From the NCBI GenBank assembly GCA_032622095.1, contig CP136064.1, forward strand, positions 246,855,827 through 246,919,826: 64,000 nt of DNA. The letters are read 5' to 3'. Positions within the stretch are counted from its first letter, which is position 1. Every line of letters begins with the position of its first letter. A model generated the notes under the pieces. That model ran no database searches and was not told the origin of the DNA. It worked only from the letters and a program-made list of their open reading frames with translations. Shown piece after piece: positions 48,290 through 59,622 of the stretch. Made by a program: the position numbers and the translations under genes. The DNA is from Siphonodentalium dalli. Taxonomy: Eukaryota; Mollusca; Scaphopoda; Gadilida; Siphonodentaliidae.

Positions 48290-49152
48290 TGTCATCATAG
48301 TGGTGAACATCCATACAAAATTTCATTGAGTTCCGAGCATTACTGTTCAAGTTATGAGCTGAACAGACATCGGATGGACCAAACAACCAACATTTCCAGA
48401 TAAACAAAGATGAATAACTCTAGAATGGAAAAGCGGAACAGAACAATGGAACCCCCTATTGAATGTCCTCATAGCAGTGAATATCCATACCAAATTCCAT
48501 TGATATCCCAGCACAATTGTTGAAGTTACAACATGAACAGACACCAGATGGACTAAAAAGCCAACATTTCCAGATAAACAAAGATGAATAACTCTAGAAA
48601 GGAAGAGCGGTGCAAAACAATGGAACCCCCTATTGAATATCCTCATAGCAGTGAACATCCATACCAAATTCCATTGAGATCCCAGCACAATTGTTGAAGT
48701 TACAACATGAACAGACACCAGACAGACCAAAAAGCCAACATTTCCAGATGAGCAAAGATGTATAACTCTAGAATGGAATATCCAAACAAAACGATGGAAT
48801 CCTCCTTTGATGTCCTCATAGCAGTGAACATCCGTACCAAATTTCATTGCGATACGAGCACTACTGTTCAAGTTATGACATGAACAGAAACCAGACGAAC
48901 CAAAAATCCAACATTTCAAGATAAACAAATTTGAATAACTCTAGAATGGAAAATCCGAACAAAACGATGGAAACCTCTATCTAATGTCCTCATAGTAGTG
49001 AACATCCATACCTAATTTCATTGAGATCTGAGCACTACTGTTCAAGTTATGACATGAACAGACATCGGACGGACGTACGGATGGACGGACGGACGGATGC
49101 ACAGACAGGTGCAAAACAGTATACCCCCCTTTTTTTTAAAAAGGGGGTATAA
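48290..49152. repeat. tandem array, about 175-bp unit, 4-5 copies, with GGAC tail
   Basis: Segments beginning at CATCCATACCAAATTCCATTG recur near 48308, 48486, 48657, 48827 and 49000, each with GATAAACAAAGATGAATAAC and CAGACACCAGA-type parts. The array ends in GGACGGACGTACGG... and a palindromic tail TATACCCCCC with GGGGGTATA. The minus-strand 193-residue ORF across it simply follows the repeat. Confidence 0.85.
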
Positions 49153-49270
49153 AAATATTCAATTTTTCACCGCTACAGCAGAATAGCTTGTAACTTTCAG
49201 ATATTTTCAATTCCAAATCATTATAATATCTATTACATTCTAACATTTTAAGGAACAACAAGTAATTGAG

Positions 49271-49518
49271 TTAACCCTTTTTAAATAGTAACTAGGAGAT
49301 CTCTCAGGAAATGTTCAGATAATAAGATTAACAAATGACAATAGGTCGTTTGTTGAACATATTATTTGAACATTAATTCCCACCAATAAATATGAATTAT
49401 TCTGCACTTTTCTCATGTCTGATTTTATTACCTGAGCATCCCTCCAAATGAATGATAGATCATTCCAATGTATACTTTTATAACTGAATGGAGATCCATT
49501 TAGTATATAAAGGGTTAA
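49271..49518. mobile_element. TTAA element type K, both ends
   Basis: TTAA-CCCTTTTTAAATAG at the left and ATATAAAGGG-TTAA at the right, the cleanest K copy for end definition. Contains GGAAATGTTCAGATAATAAG and CCTCCAAATGAATGATAGA. Confidence 0.75.
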
Positions 49519-50121
49519 ACATTCCCCTAATAGTAACCACCAACGGTGCTTATACCTAAGGCAGGTGAATGACGTCATATAATTTTTTCTATATCCATCA
49601 GTGATTTTTCAAGATCGCGGGTATAGATTTTTTAGAAATTGTCACGTGACTTCCGGTTAGCAACCGTGTGGAGAGCATCGCGATAAAAATGAAAGTAACT
49701 ACACAACTTACGAAGAATTCACATGTGATTTAAGTCTATTAATTTCAATTAGACCAATTTCTTTGGTTAGCTTAATGAAAGCGAAAAAATATAGACGTCA
49801 TGACACGGTTTCTGACGTCATTTTGGATGTGTGGACCAGAATCCAGACAAGATTGCACAATCCACGACACGTCTTGTCAAGTTGGCATGTCATCTCCATC
49901 GTGATCACTGCGTACGTGATGTTACATAAATTATTCTTAGCGCTATGACGCCGATAAAAGACAAATTTGAGGCACAGCATGTGTGGTTGCTCCACTACGT
50001 GTCACGTACGATTCATATTATTTGATATGATATCTATGATATAATAGAGACGTTGTGAAGTTCATAACCTATGGAAATAATAACATAACGTTTCAGGCAA
50101 CATGAAATGTAATAAACTTAC

Positions 50122-50199
50122 ACCAGTGAGTGCTCCACTGCCACCGACATACTCAACTCGTCCAGGCTCTCCTTTATCTCCCGTAGCACCATCTCGACC
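50122..50199 (-). CDS. multiplexin exon 8: four triplets plus a long break
   Basis: 26 residues: GRD GAT GDK GEP, then GRVEYVGGSGALTG, which is not triplet-regular. The donor is taken as GGT|GTAAGT, which keeps phase 0 with exon 9 (GEI GPI). An alternative GT two codon bases earlier would shift the frame. The acceptor is CTTTAG. Confidence 0.9.
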
Positions 50200-50209
50200 C
50201 TAAAGAACA

Positions 50210-51340
50210 AATGTGGCATGTGTAATATATCTGCAGACATCTACACAAGAACATATTAATGGATGATTCATCAGCAGGCTTGTTTACTTTCCCCTATTTA
50301 GGCGGGAATCTCCCGAAATCCAGCTCCATCTCCTGCACTTGGATTGGGAAACAGATTCTCCATAAATCAATAAAATTGAAATAGAAATGTATCCTCAACA
50401 CATCCAGCTAAAGGAGTTACAAAAAGCCGACAGAAACGCAAAGAAAACAGGCTGCATAATTAGGGGTAATTAATCGCCAAAAGCTTAACTCATGACACCT
50501 CTCATTCAATTAAATTAGCATGGGCATAAAGAAATCATGTGGATTTACTTACCACATGGACAGCATCGTAATTATTAATCCGGCAAAAATCAGCATCAGG
50601 ATGTTTACCCAAAGTGATAAAAAGAAGTGATGACATCTCATGTAATAACAAAGCGAACTAAAGGTGTGACTGTCCCAATGGGACTAACGATGCCCCCGTG
50701 TATTTAAAACACTAAGATGTTTCACATGTCCGTAACATTAAGTTAAAATAATAAAATAACAGATTCTCATTGCAGGTGCACAACCCTAACCCCAAACCCT
50801 AATCCTGAACCTATTGACCAAAAATTGTAGGAATAAAAGCTCGGACAAAAATGTAGCAATAAAAGCTCAGACAAAATTATGCATTTCGCAACAAAGTCGA
50901 GAAAGGGGGATAACTCTACCAAAAAAAGTCTGACAGACGTCATAATCGCAGGTGCACAGGTTCCCATGGTTTTCACAGAAAATGATTAAAAAATGACTGA
51001 GAAACACTCCGGACAAATTTGCGTCCAAGGACGGACAAGCTGATTCCAGTACCCCCCCCCCCCCCCTCCAGCTGGATGACGAAATCATCACATTGTGATC
51101 AACTGCACATGCTTTCGTCAAAAATGTGGTGGTGCACAGACGATTTCTTCATTGATGTACGGCAATTATATTATCCAGGAAGCTTACAGACCCAAATAAG
51201 CACAGTACAGGGCAGGATTTTATCGGCAATTAATTGCCATTCATGTATGCTTATTTGGACCCCGAGAGTACATTCCACAATGAATTTGAGGGCCATTGAA
51301 AGATATCCTAAGTTTTAACATCTATCCCAGTAAATGTATT
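50210..51340. other. intron 7-8, no gene; poly-C run and telomere-like bases
   Basis: Holds a 15-base C run at 51052-51066 and a short CCCTAACCCCAAACCCTAAT segment near 50787 that resembles telomere repeats but is only about three imperfect units. No exon or mobile element recognised. Confidence 0.45.
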
Positions 51341-51352
51341 TTATTAACTCAC

Positions 51353-51493
51353 CGTCAATCCAGCAAGGCCCATCTCTCCAGGAGCCCCGGGAATACCAAC
51401 CGATCCCCGGGGACCAATTTCTCCAACTCCCGGTAATCCGTGTGTGCCTGGTCGTCCATCTATTCCTGGGATTCCATTAACTCCAGAGTCACC
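51353..51493 (-). CDS. multiplexin exon 7: collagen repeats with a one-residue deletion
   Basis: 47 residues. Seven triplets (GDS GVN GIP GID GRP GTH GLP), then a two-residue step GV, then eight triplets (GEI GPR GSV GIP GAP GEM GLA GLT). The missing residue in GV is a minimal G-X-G interruption. The acceptor is TTGTAG and the donor ACG|GTGAGT, phase 0. Confidence 0.93.
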
Positions 51494-51869
51494 CTACAAA
51501 ATTAATATCACATTTAAAAATGCTGTTTGGCGAATATGATTATTATATATTGCTGATGACATCCTGATAAGAATTATCTCATTGACACAAAGGTCAATTA
51601 ACTTTCATTTGTCTGCATTCAAAAGCCTAATTTTACACCAATTGATCATTACTTATTAAGTTTTCATTTTATAAATAAGATGTTACAGGCAATGAAGCCA
51701 CATCTGCAGTCTGCATGTGTCATACATAGAAATTACAATTTCAACTTAAAGACATATTATGCACTTTCATCACCACTTCAAAATGATATTTTACGACTCC
51801 GACACTACACCCCATTAAAGGTACTCAATGCGATCATACCATCAAGATACAACAACATTTCTTCAAAAT

Positions 51870-52262
51870 AGGCTTTAGTTACCAGAATCGATAAATTGCA
51901 ACAAAATTATGCTAACCACTATCAACTATGGTATCAAATTTCCCAAAATGTGTTATTTATCAACATTTTGTTCAACGAAATATGGCCGTATTATCTCTCG
52001 AGTATCATAAAATTTGGCCATATTACCACTTGATTTTAGAGTTATCCATCTTCATCTGCAATTTTGTCTGAATGTCCATTTGATGACATTTTTCTGAGCC
52101 ACAAATAATTGCATATATCTTGAGAAATAACAAACTTCAAACATCGATATCTGATCACTCTGAGCTTTGATGGGTGGGTTCCTCAACTCGAATCAGATAT
52201 TTTTTTCCTCCGAAGCCAAAGAAATAGTAATTTAGGAGCATTAATTCGGATAATGCATCTTC
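51870..52262. mobile_element. element N, reverse degraded copy
   Basis: GGTGGGTTCCTCAACTCGAA and GAGCATTAATTCGGATAATG are reverse complements of the N motif seen at 55600-55700 and 61300-61400. The left end is lost. Confidence 0.55.
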
Positions 52263-52615
52263 GAGTGTTATTACTATTTTTATTGTAATATATCAGCATG
52301 CATCTACACAATGACTTATTAATGGATAAATCCTCAGGAGACTTGTTACTTTCCCCAAAATATTTATATGGCAGGTTATCCCACCCTCATTTGAACTGTT
52401 TGCTTCTCTACGTATCAATTGTCAATGTGAGGCTCTGTTTTTGTTCAAAATAAAATATTGTTTAGGCCAAATAAAAGATTTTAACAATGATAATTAATTT
52501 ATTTTTGTTTCTGGAATATGTTTTCCAGATTTTGAGAAAAAAATAAAGAGATTTAATTGCCTGAGAACACAGATTATTTAATTGAATTGCCTAATACACT
52601 AATAAATGCGCTCAC

Positions 52616-52792
52616 CTTTCCTCCCTTGTCACCACTGACAAACACTTCACCTTCTCCTGATCCTGGCAAATCTGTGTTGGATGAACAAGATGAGCATTTT
52701 CCGACTGGACCTGCTGGTCCAAGGTCACCGGGGTGTCCAGGCGTACCATCCAAACCAGGCAGACCTGGTTCACCAGGAACACCTGAGTTACC
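52616..52792 (-). CDS. multiplexin exon 6: collagen repeats and a CSSC-containing break
   Basis: 59 residues, the longest collagenous exon here. Ten triplets (GNS GVP GEP ... GPA GPV) are followed by a 23-residue non-collagenous segment beginning GKCSSCSS, and then by GDK GGK. The two cysteines in CSSC are the only ones I see in the collagenous part within the window. Cysteines in interruptions of multiplexins can form inter-chain disulfides; the role here is inferred. The acceptor is CCCCAG and the donor AAG|GTGAGC, phase 0. Confidence 0.93.
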
Positions 52793-53558
52793 CTGGGGTG
52801 AAAAACAAAATCACAATCAGCTCAATTCCGATGTGAACACATAGATCAGAACTCAACATACATCTGAATTGAAAAAGATCTATCAAACAAACTTATGATT
52901 GACGCAAGCATATCCGGAATCAGTCTACCTTACTCATATTCATATTCATTTTCGCACAGTACTATTTTCAATTTAAAACTGAGCGAAAATTAGTATGACT
53001 CCCCAAGTTTTATCTAAGCACAGTACATATGGGCTAATTTGCTGAATTTACATTTATTATGAACGGTTGAATAGACAATTACATATACATATACATGTAT
53101 GCATATATTTATATTTGGCCAACCGCAATCAAGACCATTGCTCTAAATATCAAGCGACAAATCATGGTAACATAGGCATTGTTGAAATACTAATATTCAA
53201 GGTTGCCACAAAATTATGATGTATGTAGTTACTAGGTTATTGTCAACAAGATGTAAATCCACCGCGATTGTATTTAATATACACATATCTCCAGCAATGA
53301 CTAAGAACCGAAACTTCATCAGCTTCAAGATATACGAAAATATCACGGAAATATTACGAAAATATCACGGAAATATTACAGCTAGGTGCGCAAATTTAAA
53401 GTGCGCGAATTCAAAACTGAGTGAAAAATAGTACTGTGTGAATTTAAATACGAGTAAGGTATTTAATACTTGCAATGTAAGCAATACAATTTAAATAATA
53501 GTTATAGTTATAGTTACAATAACCACTAGTAATTACAATTATAATAATGAGAATACAT

Positions 53559-53974
53559 TTAACCCTTTACCCAACAGAATGGCCCTGTGCCAATGCATTC
53601 TCTTATATATGCGAGTCGACCATAGGTCGCCTCGCATATATAAGAGAATGCATTGGCTTAACACATTAAAAATAATAAAATTGTTAAAGAATGTAAGAAA
53701 AAATGGTAAAAAGTGTTAAAAAAGATTTTTTTTAGGCCAATGCATTCTCTTATATATGCGAGGCGACCTATGGTCGACTCGCATATATAAGAGAATGCAT
53801 TGGCACAGGGCATAACTGTAACTATCACAATGTGGTCAAGGAGCCGGTTCCAATGATAACCATATTTGTATGGTTCTATTGAGACAATGGTTCTATTGAG
53901 ACAGACTGAAGATATTTTAGGCTGTTGAAGCTTTATTTGGACGGTTTTGGCCGGTTTGTTGGGTAAAGGGTTAA
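53559..53974 (-). mobile_element. TTAA element type A, reverse copy
   Basis: TTAA to TTAA, 416 bp. Core hairpins at about 53590-53657 and 53735-53802. It has a short internal duplication of ATGGTTCTATTGAGACA. Its right TTAA (53971-53974) is also the left TTAA of the next element. Confidence 0.86.
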
Positions 53975-54433
53975 AGGCCCACTTAATTTTTGAGTTGCTA
54001 ATTAGTTTTTTATAGTGCCTTGATATTTGCTTGTAATAAAAATCTATGCAATAAAATATGATTAAGATACTATATTTCATCACCATTTGAAACATATGTG
54101 TCTCAGAAGATGCACATAGTCATAGAGAAATAGAAAACAGCTGAAATCATAAAAATGCAACAGAATTCTAACTAAAAATGTATTTTCAATGGAAGGGGAA
54201 TAACTCTATCTTTAAAATATAAAGTTATTCCCCTCCATTGAAAATAATACACTTTGCACAACAAAACCAGATGAAACTTAAGCACAAGAACACATCGGTA
54301 ACTCAACAAAAACAACATTACACCGGATAAGTTGATAATAACAGCTTTGGAACTTCCTCTTTCAAATGGTATATAATATGGCATATATTTTATAATTGTG
54401 ATCTGGCGGTTAGAAAATTAAGTGGGCTTTTAA
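53971..54433. mobile_element. TTAA element type E
   Basis: Starts TTAAAGGCCCACTTAATTTT and ends AAAATTAAGTGGGCTTTTAA. Contains TATTTTCAATGGAAGGGG and its inverted partner. It is the best-defined copy of this family. Confidence 0.8.
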
Positions 54434-54639
54434 CAAGAGGTTGCACATCAGGTGCTGGCATAACCCCACAGTACCAAACATACATACCAAATATATATGT
54501 CCGAAAAGGATGGACAGACAGACGCATGCATGGATAGACAGATAGATGGATGGACAGATGGACAAAGTCCATCTAATAGCTAGAGGACTCAGAAAAATGT
54601 GACTGAAATAATTCTCAATATTTTGGGCAAAAATTGACT

Positions 54640-54826
54640 TTAACCCTTTCATGACGGGAGCTGCACTGGTGAAGCATTAAATATCTTGTATCAAGGTATA
54701 TATTGTTAGGCCAATGTATTCTCTTATATATGCGAGGCTCCCTATGGGAGACTCAAATATATAAGAGATTGCATTGGCACAGGGTTTTTGCAAAATTTCA
54801 AGAAACTCCAGACATGGAAGGGTTAA
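54640..54826. mobile_element. TTAA element type C, one hairpin
   Basis: TTAA to TTAA, ends CCCTTTCATGACGGGAGC and CTCCAGACATGGAAGGG. Only the second hairpin (about 54711-54780) remains. It shares its right TTAA (54823-54826) with the following K element. Confidence 0.82.
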
Positions 54827-55090
54827 CCCATTCTTTACTAAATACCCCATCAACGTGTAGTTCCCTAAGGAAATGTTCAGATAATAAATTCAACATATGA
54901 CAATAGATTGTTTGTTGAACTTATTATTTGAACATTCCTCCACCAATGAATAATAATTCTTCTTCACTTTTATTATCTTTACGACTGTCGTTTGCTCATT
55001 TTTCCTGATCACCCCTCCAGATGAATAATAAACCATTCCAATGTATACTTTTATAAATGGGTGGGAGAATCCAATCAGTATAGAAGGGAT
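54823..55090. mobile_element. TTAA element type K
   Basis: TTAA then CCCATTCTTTACTAAATACC; contains GGAAATGTTCAGATAATAAA and CCCTCCAGATGAATAATAAA; right end AGAAGGGATG is degraded. Confidence 0.7.
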
Positions 55091-55112
55091 GTAAATATAA
55101 CATTTTGTGATA

Positions 55113-55376
55113 TGTGACCCGCCATATCAAATCCAGTCATAAGTCGGGATTTTGTTTACCATGTGCCAATGCATTCTCTTATATATGCGAGTCGACCATA
55201 GGTCGCCTCGCATATATAAGAGAATGCATTATTAAAATTGTAAAAAATTGTTAGGCCAATGCATTCTCTTATATATGTGAGGCGACCTATGGTCGACTCA
55301 CATATATAAGAGAATGCATTGGCACAGGGTAAAAAAATCCCGACTTGCGACTGAATTTGATATGGCGGGTCACATA
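55113..55376. mobile_element. element F (TGTGACCCGCC ends) with the shared core hairpin
   Basis: Ends TGTGACCCGCCATATCAAAT and complement, with apparent TA flanks, not TTAA-CCCTTT. Inside are two copies of the same core hairpin as in type A (about 55165-55230 and 55255-55322). About 40 bp from the exon 5 donor side. A second copy is at 62974-63392. Confidence 0.8.
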
Positions 55377-55418
55377 TGTTCCTAAATTATGGATATGACA
55401 TAATATTTAAATACCCAC

Positions 55419-55535
55419 CTTCAAACCTCTGGGACCAGTAACACCCACCGGTCCATGCTGACCATCGATTCCGGGAAATCCAGGCTTTCCGTCTGTTCCG
55501 GGCAGTCCAGGTTTGGCATCTGCTCCATTGTAACC
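55419..55535 (-). CDS. multiplexin exon 5: collagen repeats with one Gly-to-Ala
   Basis: 39 residues in thirteen triplets: GYN GAD AKP GLP GTD and on to GPR GLK. The third triplet begins with Ala instead of Gly, a substitution that breaks the repeat without changing its length. The acceptor is TTTCAG and the donor AAG|GTGGGT, phase 0. In strictly helical collagens such a change is usually harmful, so it is probably tolerated as one of the natural breaks of a non-fibrillar collagen. Confidence 0.93.
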
Positions 55536-55599
55536 CTGAAACAATTTACGAGACAATGATGAAAACGTAGATCCTTAAGCATGCAGAAACAAAGATGTC

Positions 55600-56027
55600 T
55601 TAAAGATGCATAATCCGATTAAGTGCCCCTCAATTACTATTTATTTGGATTCGGGGTAAAAAATAATTGATTCGAGTCGAGGAACCCACTTATCAAAGCT
55701 CAGAGATATTAGATACTGATTTTTTAAATCTAATATTTTTCACCATTGAGACTTATAGTGGCCCAGTAAAAAGTTGACGAGCCGACAGTCTCGGTCCAAT
55801 TGCGGATGTAGATGGATAACTCTAAAATCAAGAGGCTTTGAGTTGATAATAAGGCCAAATTTCGTTGATAAATAACACGTTTTGGGTAATTTTATACTAT
55901 AGTTGACAGCGGTTATAATTATTTTTGGGCAATTAAACGATTCTGATAACTGAAATGGCATTTCTAAAAATGTTGTTGTTGGAATCTGATTATATGGGGA
56001 CCATCGAATCGGACTGAGTACCTTTAA
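55600..56027. mobile_element. TTAA element type N
   Basis: TTAAAGATGCATAATCCGAT at the left, CGGACTGAGTACCTTTAA at the right, about 65 bp upstream of the exon 5 acceptor. The best copy of N. Confidence 0.78.
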
Positions 56028-56238
56028 GCAGCAGAAATAATAATGCATGCATAAGGCCATAAAAAAAAAAAGACAATAGTTAACTGTTCTGAGTAGCGAT
56101 ATTTAGGCCGGCTCAGATTTAATTTATTTTTATGTTATGTAATGATGACCCTCCAACACCCATGGCAAAATACAGTCCGCCCCTTTTTAAATTAACTTAA
56201 AATTTGTCAGTGATGTCTGTGTGATGATATAATCTGGT

Positions 56239-56502
56239 TTACCCCTTTCATGACGGGAGCTGCGCTGTTGCAGCATTAAAGATCATGTGCCAGTGCATTC
56301 TCTTATATATGCAAGTTTCCCATACGGAACCTCGCATATATAAGAGAATGAATGCACTGGCTTTCAAGATCAATATTATTAGGTCAATGTATTCTCTTAA
56401 ATAAGTGAGGTTCCCTATGGGAGACTCGCATATATAAGAGAATATATTGGCACAGGATAGTTAATGTTGCACCAGCACAGCTCCCATCATGAAAGGATTT
56501 AA
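56239..56502. mobile_element. TTAA element type C (outer end of left arm)
   Basis: Left end TTTACCCCTTTCATGACGGG, right end CTCCCATCATGAAAGGATTTAA. Two hairpins at about 56286-56358 and 56378-56452. Confidence 0.78.
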
Positions 56503-57183
56503 TATAATACTTGCTTACTTATTTCACACCCATTGACGTGAGGCACATGTATTCAACAGAATCCCAGCCATTGAATACATATTATTGTATAACTCTAGTG
56601 GGGTATGAGCCAGAACTATTATTGTTGACTTTGCCACCAAGAAAGATGACGTACATTACATCAACGATCTGCTTCGGGTGATGCCCTGATTATTACTGGT
56701 TATTCATCAAGACTTAAATTACAATAAAGGTAGCTATATTATCAATGAAGTTGACAGTAATTGATTCAACATATCTGACACAGCGGTGTAGAATAAATTT
56801 CAGGAAGCACCAGTCAGAAGGGTTGAACACTTTTTAAATCACCACAAAAGTCCCAAAAATAGAGATTGGAAAATTTTTAACAAATCAGTTTCAGCTGTTT
56901 TGACATGTATAACTTTCCTCATGTTAGACATGTAAACAACAATATGGCAATAGAAATATAATTAATAAATGTTTATTTACAGTTATTACACTTTAACACT
57001 TTAACGACATGTGTAATTTTAGTACAATTTATGCCACACATATATATAAGGAGGGACTTTCCTTTGTCACTGAATAATGCACTGAAAATAAATAATAAAA
57101 AATAAAATCCGTCCCAAGCCATTGCACCCCAATTTTCCAATAAAATAATTTGATGATAATCTTGGAATTTGTTTTTTCTGTTC

Positions 57184-57597
57184 TTAAAAGGACATGGCTC
57201 ATTCGGACCTCCAAATTTTGTCTACGTAATTTGGAGGGACGTATACGATAGGTTGATAAATACATGAAATATTGATATGCCGGCACAGCCAAAGGCACAG
57301 CCATTTTCCAGCCGTTTTCAATTTTTCGCAACAAGTCAGACAAACGCTCTTTATTGCTACCGTATCAGGAATAGAATAGCACGGATCGCTCTTTTATGTT
57401 TCATGTCGTGCAAATGGCTATTTTTTGTTTGGTACCCAAACACCTCGTTCACAGTTGCATATTTCATTACTTCAATGCGTTTTTTTGGGTTACAGAATGC
57501 TCGTAGAAAGGTAGTTATGGTAATTCGATACCGGGAAAAATTCAAACGCGAATAATATTATTTGTATTTTGGAGCACAAACCGCCATGTGGCTTTAA
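57184..57597. mobile_element. TTAA element type H
   Basis: Starts TTAAAAGGACATGGCTCATT and ends GCCATGTGGCTTTAA; homologous to 14235-14657. It sits in the loop of the 2.2-kb inverted repeat. Confidence 0.8.
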
Positions 57598-58269
57598 TAT
57601 AGCACTTTCTAATAATAATTGAATTTAATGCTCTTTGTATCATTATTACTCCGTTCACTGTTTCCGTTATCCATCCACTGAAAATGAAATCTCAGCTATA
57701 TTCACGTGCGTGCCAGGTAGACACTATTCATACCACCGGGCACTCATTTAACACATGAGCTTTGCCAGACTAAAGTTCCTTGTATAGGAAAACCCTATCA
57801 GAGGCACCAGATATGAGCCAAATGGATCAATATAAATAGACCACAACGCACATCTTATTCGAGAATATTTTATCAAATGAGTGGCGGATGGTGCAAGGAT
57901 ATATTTAACTGTAACTTTAAATATGCACTGAGTTCAATGAAATGTTCAAGATTATGATGCAAGTTGTGTTCTGTATTTATTCTACACCGCTGTGTCAGAT
58001 ATGTTGAATCAATTACTGTCATCTTCATTGATACTATAGCTACCTTTATTTTTATTTTAATCTGACGAATAACCAGTAATGATCAGGGCATCACCCGAAG
58101 CAGATCATTAACGTAATGTATGTCATCTTTCTTGGTGGCAAAGTCAACATTAATAGTTCTGGCTCATATCCCACTAGAGTTATACAATAATATGTATTCA
58201 ATGGCTGGGATTCTGTTGAATACATGTGCCTCACGTCAATGGGTGTGAAATAAGTAAGCAAGTATCATA

Positions 58270-58437
58270 TTAAATCCTTTCATGATGGGAGCTGTGCTGG
58301 TGCAACATTAACTATCCCGTGCCAGTACATTCTCTTATATATGAGTCTCCCATAGAGAGCCTCGCATATATGAGAGAATACACTGGCACAGGATTGTTAA
58401 AGCTCCAGCAGCACAGCTCTCATCATGAAAGGGTTAA
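58270..58437. mobile_element. TTAA element type C, single hairpin (outer end of right arm)
   Basis: TTAA to TTAA, ends ATCCTTTCATGATGGGAGC and CTCTCATCATGAAAGGG. Only one hairpin (about 58319-58388) remains. Its right end is 32 nt from exon 4. Confidence 0.82.
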
Positions 58438-58469
58438 ATATTGCTAAAAACATTAAGCTATGTATATAC

Positions 58470-58622
58470 CCTTTCTCCCCTATATCCTCTCTCTCCATCG
58501 ACGCCAGGGATTCCGGGCTCGCCATCGGTTCCAGGTATTCCAGGGACACCTTGTATTCCTTGAGATCCGGTTTCACCGGGCGATCCATTTCCAATGTCAA
58601 ATAATCCTGAGCCAGACTCCCC
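58470..58622 (-). CDS. multiplexin exon 4: collagen repeats after a short break
   Basis: 51 residues. The start GES is followed by the irregular segment GSGLFDIGN, then thirteen perfect triplets from GSP to GYR GER. The acceptor is CACAG and the donor AGG|GTATAT (a weak +5, A instead of G). A TTAA miniature element ends only 32 nt into the following intron (58437). The exon is in phase 0 with both neighbours. Confidence 0.92.
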
Positions 58623-58857
58623 CTGTGAATAACATATCAAGAAAAATTATCTATCTCAGCCCATTAGTTCATTTAAATCCGGAGCCCTAAAATGTGATTA
58701 TGAAAATTCCCAGCTGGATATTTCAATCTAAGATGAGGAATGTTTTTTGCATCTTGATTGTTTTTAGCAAACCAAGTTTCACAAATAATCAAAAGCGAAT
58801 ATACAAAATATCATAAAAATATACAAATATTTAAACTAAGCCAGATAAACAAAATAG

Positions 58858-59479
58858 CACCTGATACAGACCAATGTTACTCTGTAGTAATACAAAACTA
58901 TTAGTTAAAAGTTCTCAGTGTTATAGGGTATGTGGCATGCCACGCCAGCCGTTGAGGCATGCCACAGGCTCTTTGAAAAGCTAAAATCCTAATATTGCTA
59001 AAGGGTAATAACTCTATAAAGAATGTAACTTTACGAAATAACGGCGATTTGTATGAGAAATTACAACACCACAACAGATCAACTCTGGTGAAATTTAAGT
59101 CAAATTCTTCTATAGGGTGGGTGGGATTGGGGGAGGTTTGGGTTACATTCTTTAAGACAGTTCTTCAAATATTTCCGTTATTCCGTCAAAAACACTTTTT
59201 CAAATATCTCCGTTATTTAATTAATCAAAATAATTTCTTATTTCTATAATTCGCGCTATTTCGTCATTTCGATGCATTTTTTATTACGCTATTTCGCTGT
59301 ATTTTCCTATTTCACTTTTTCGTGGTATTTCATATTTCGATAATTCGCTATATTTGACATATTATGGGATATTGGCATGCCTCAACGGCTGGCGTGGCAT
59401 GCCACATACCCCATAACACTGAGGAATTTTAACTAATAGTTTTGTATTACTACAGAGTAACATTGGTCTGTATCAGGTG
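58858..59479. mobile_element. element Q: about 110-bp terminal inverted repeats, 8-bp target duplication
   Basis: 622 bp flanked by CAAAATAG at 58850-58857 and 59480-59487. The terminal repeats start CACCTGATACAGACC and extend about 110 bp with few mismatches, each ending in a small palindrome GGCATGCC..GGCATGCC. The centre has repeated ATTTCG-type motifs (TATTTCG, TAATTCG) and no ORF. 8-bp duplications are typical of hAT and a few other superfamilies; the family is not identified. Confidence 0.85.
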
Positions 59480-59622
59480 CAAAATAGTTAGTTTCTCAGG
59501 GAATAATTTTTTCAAAGTGAAACTTTTGCCATATGAAAATAGCTTTTGCCAAATTTGAATTATATTTGCATTTGGCAAGTTTTGCAAACAGCAACGCAAA
59601 CCCTGGTAGTAGCAGTACTTAC

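Larger units (their letters stand above)
56239..58437. repeat. 2.2-kb intronic inverted repeat, arms about 500 and 470 bp
   Basis: The left arm (about 56239-56800) and right arm (about 57965-58437) are reverse complements. Both hold a type C element at the outer end and a shared 300-bp unique part with ATTCAACAGAATCCCAGCCA and CACAGCGGTGTAGAATAAAT. The 1.2-kb centre includes element H. It lies wholly in the intron between exons 4 and 5. Confidence 0.85.

Noticed and set aside
48347..48928. 193-residue minus-strand ORF
   Set aside because: It is the longest ORF in the window but its sequence repeats with the 175-bp tandem array beneath it; no codon or domain signal.
50780..50815. Telomere-like CCCTAACCCCAAACCCTAAT
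   Set aside because: Only about three imperfect units; too short to call an interstitial telomere repeat.
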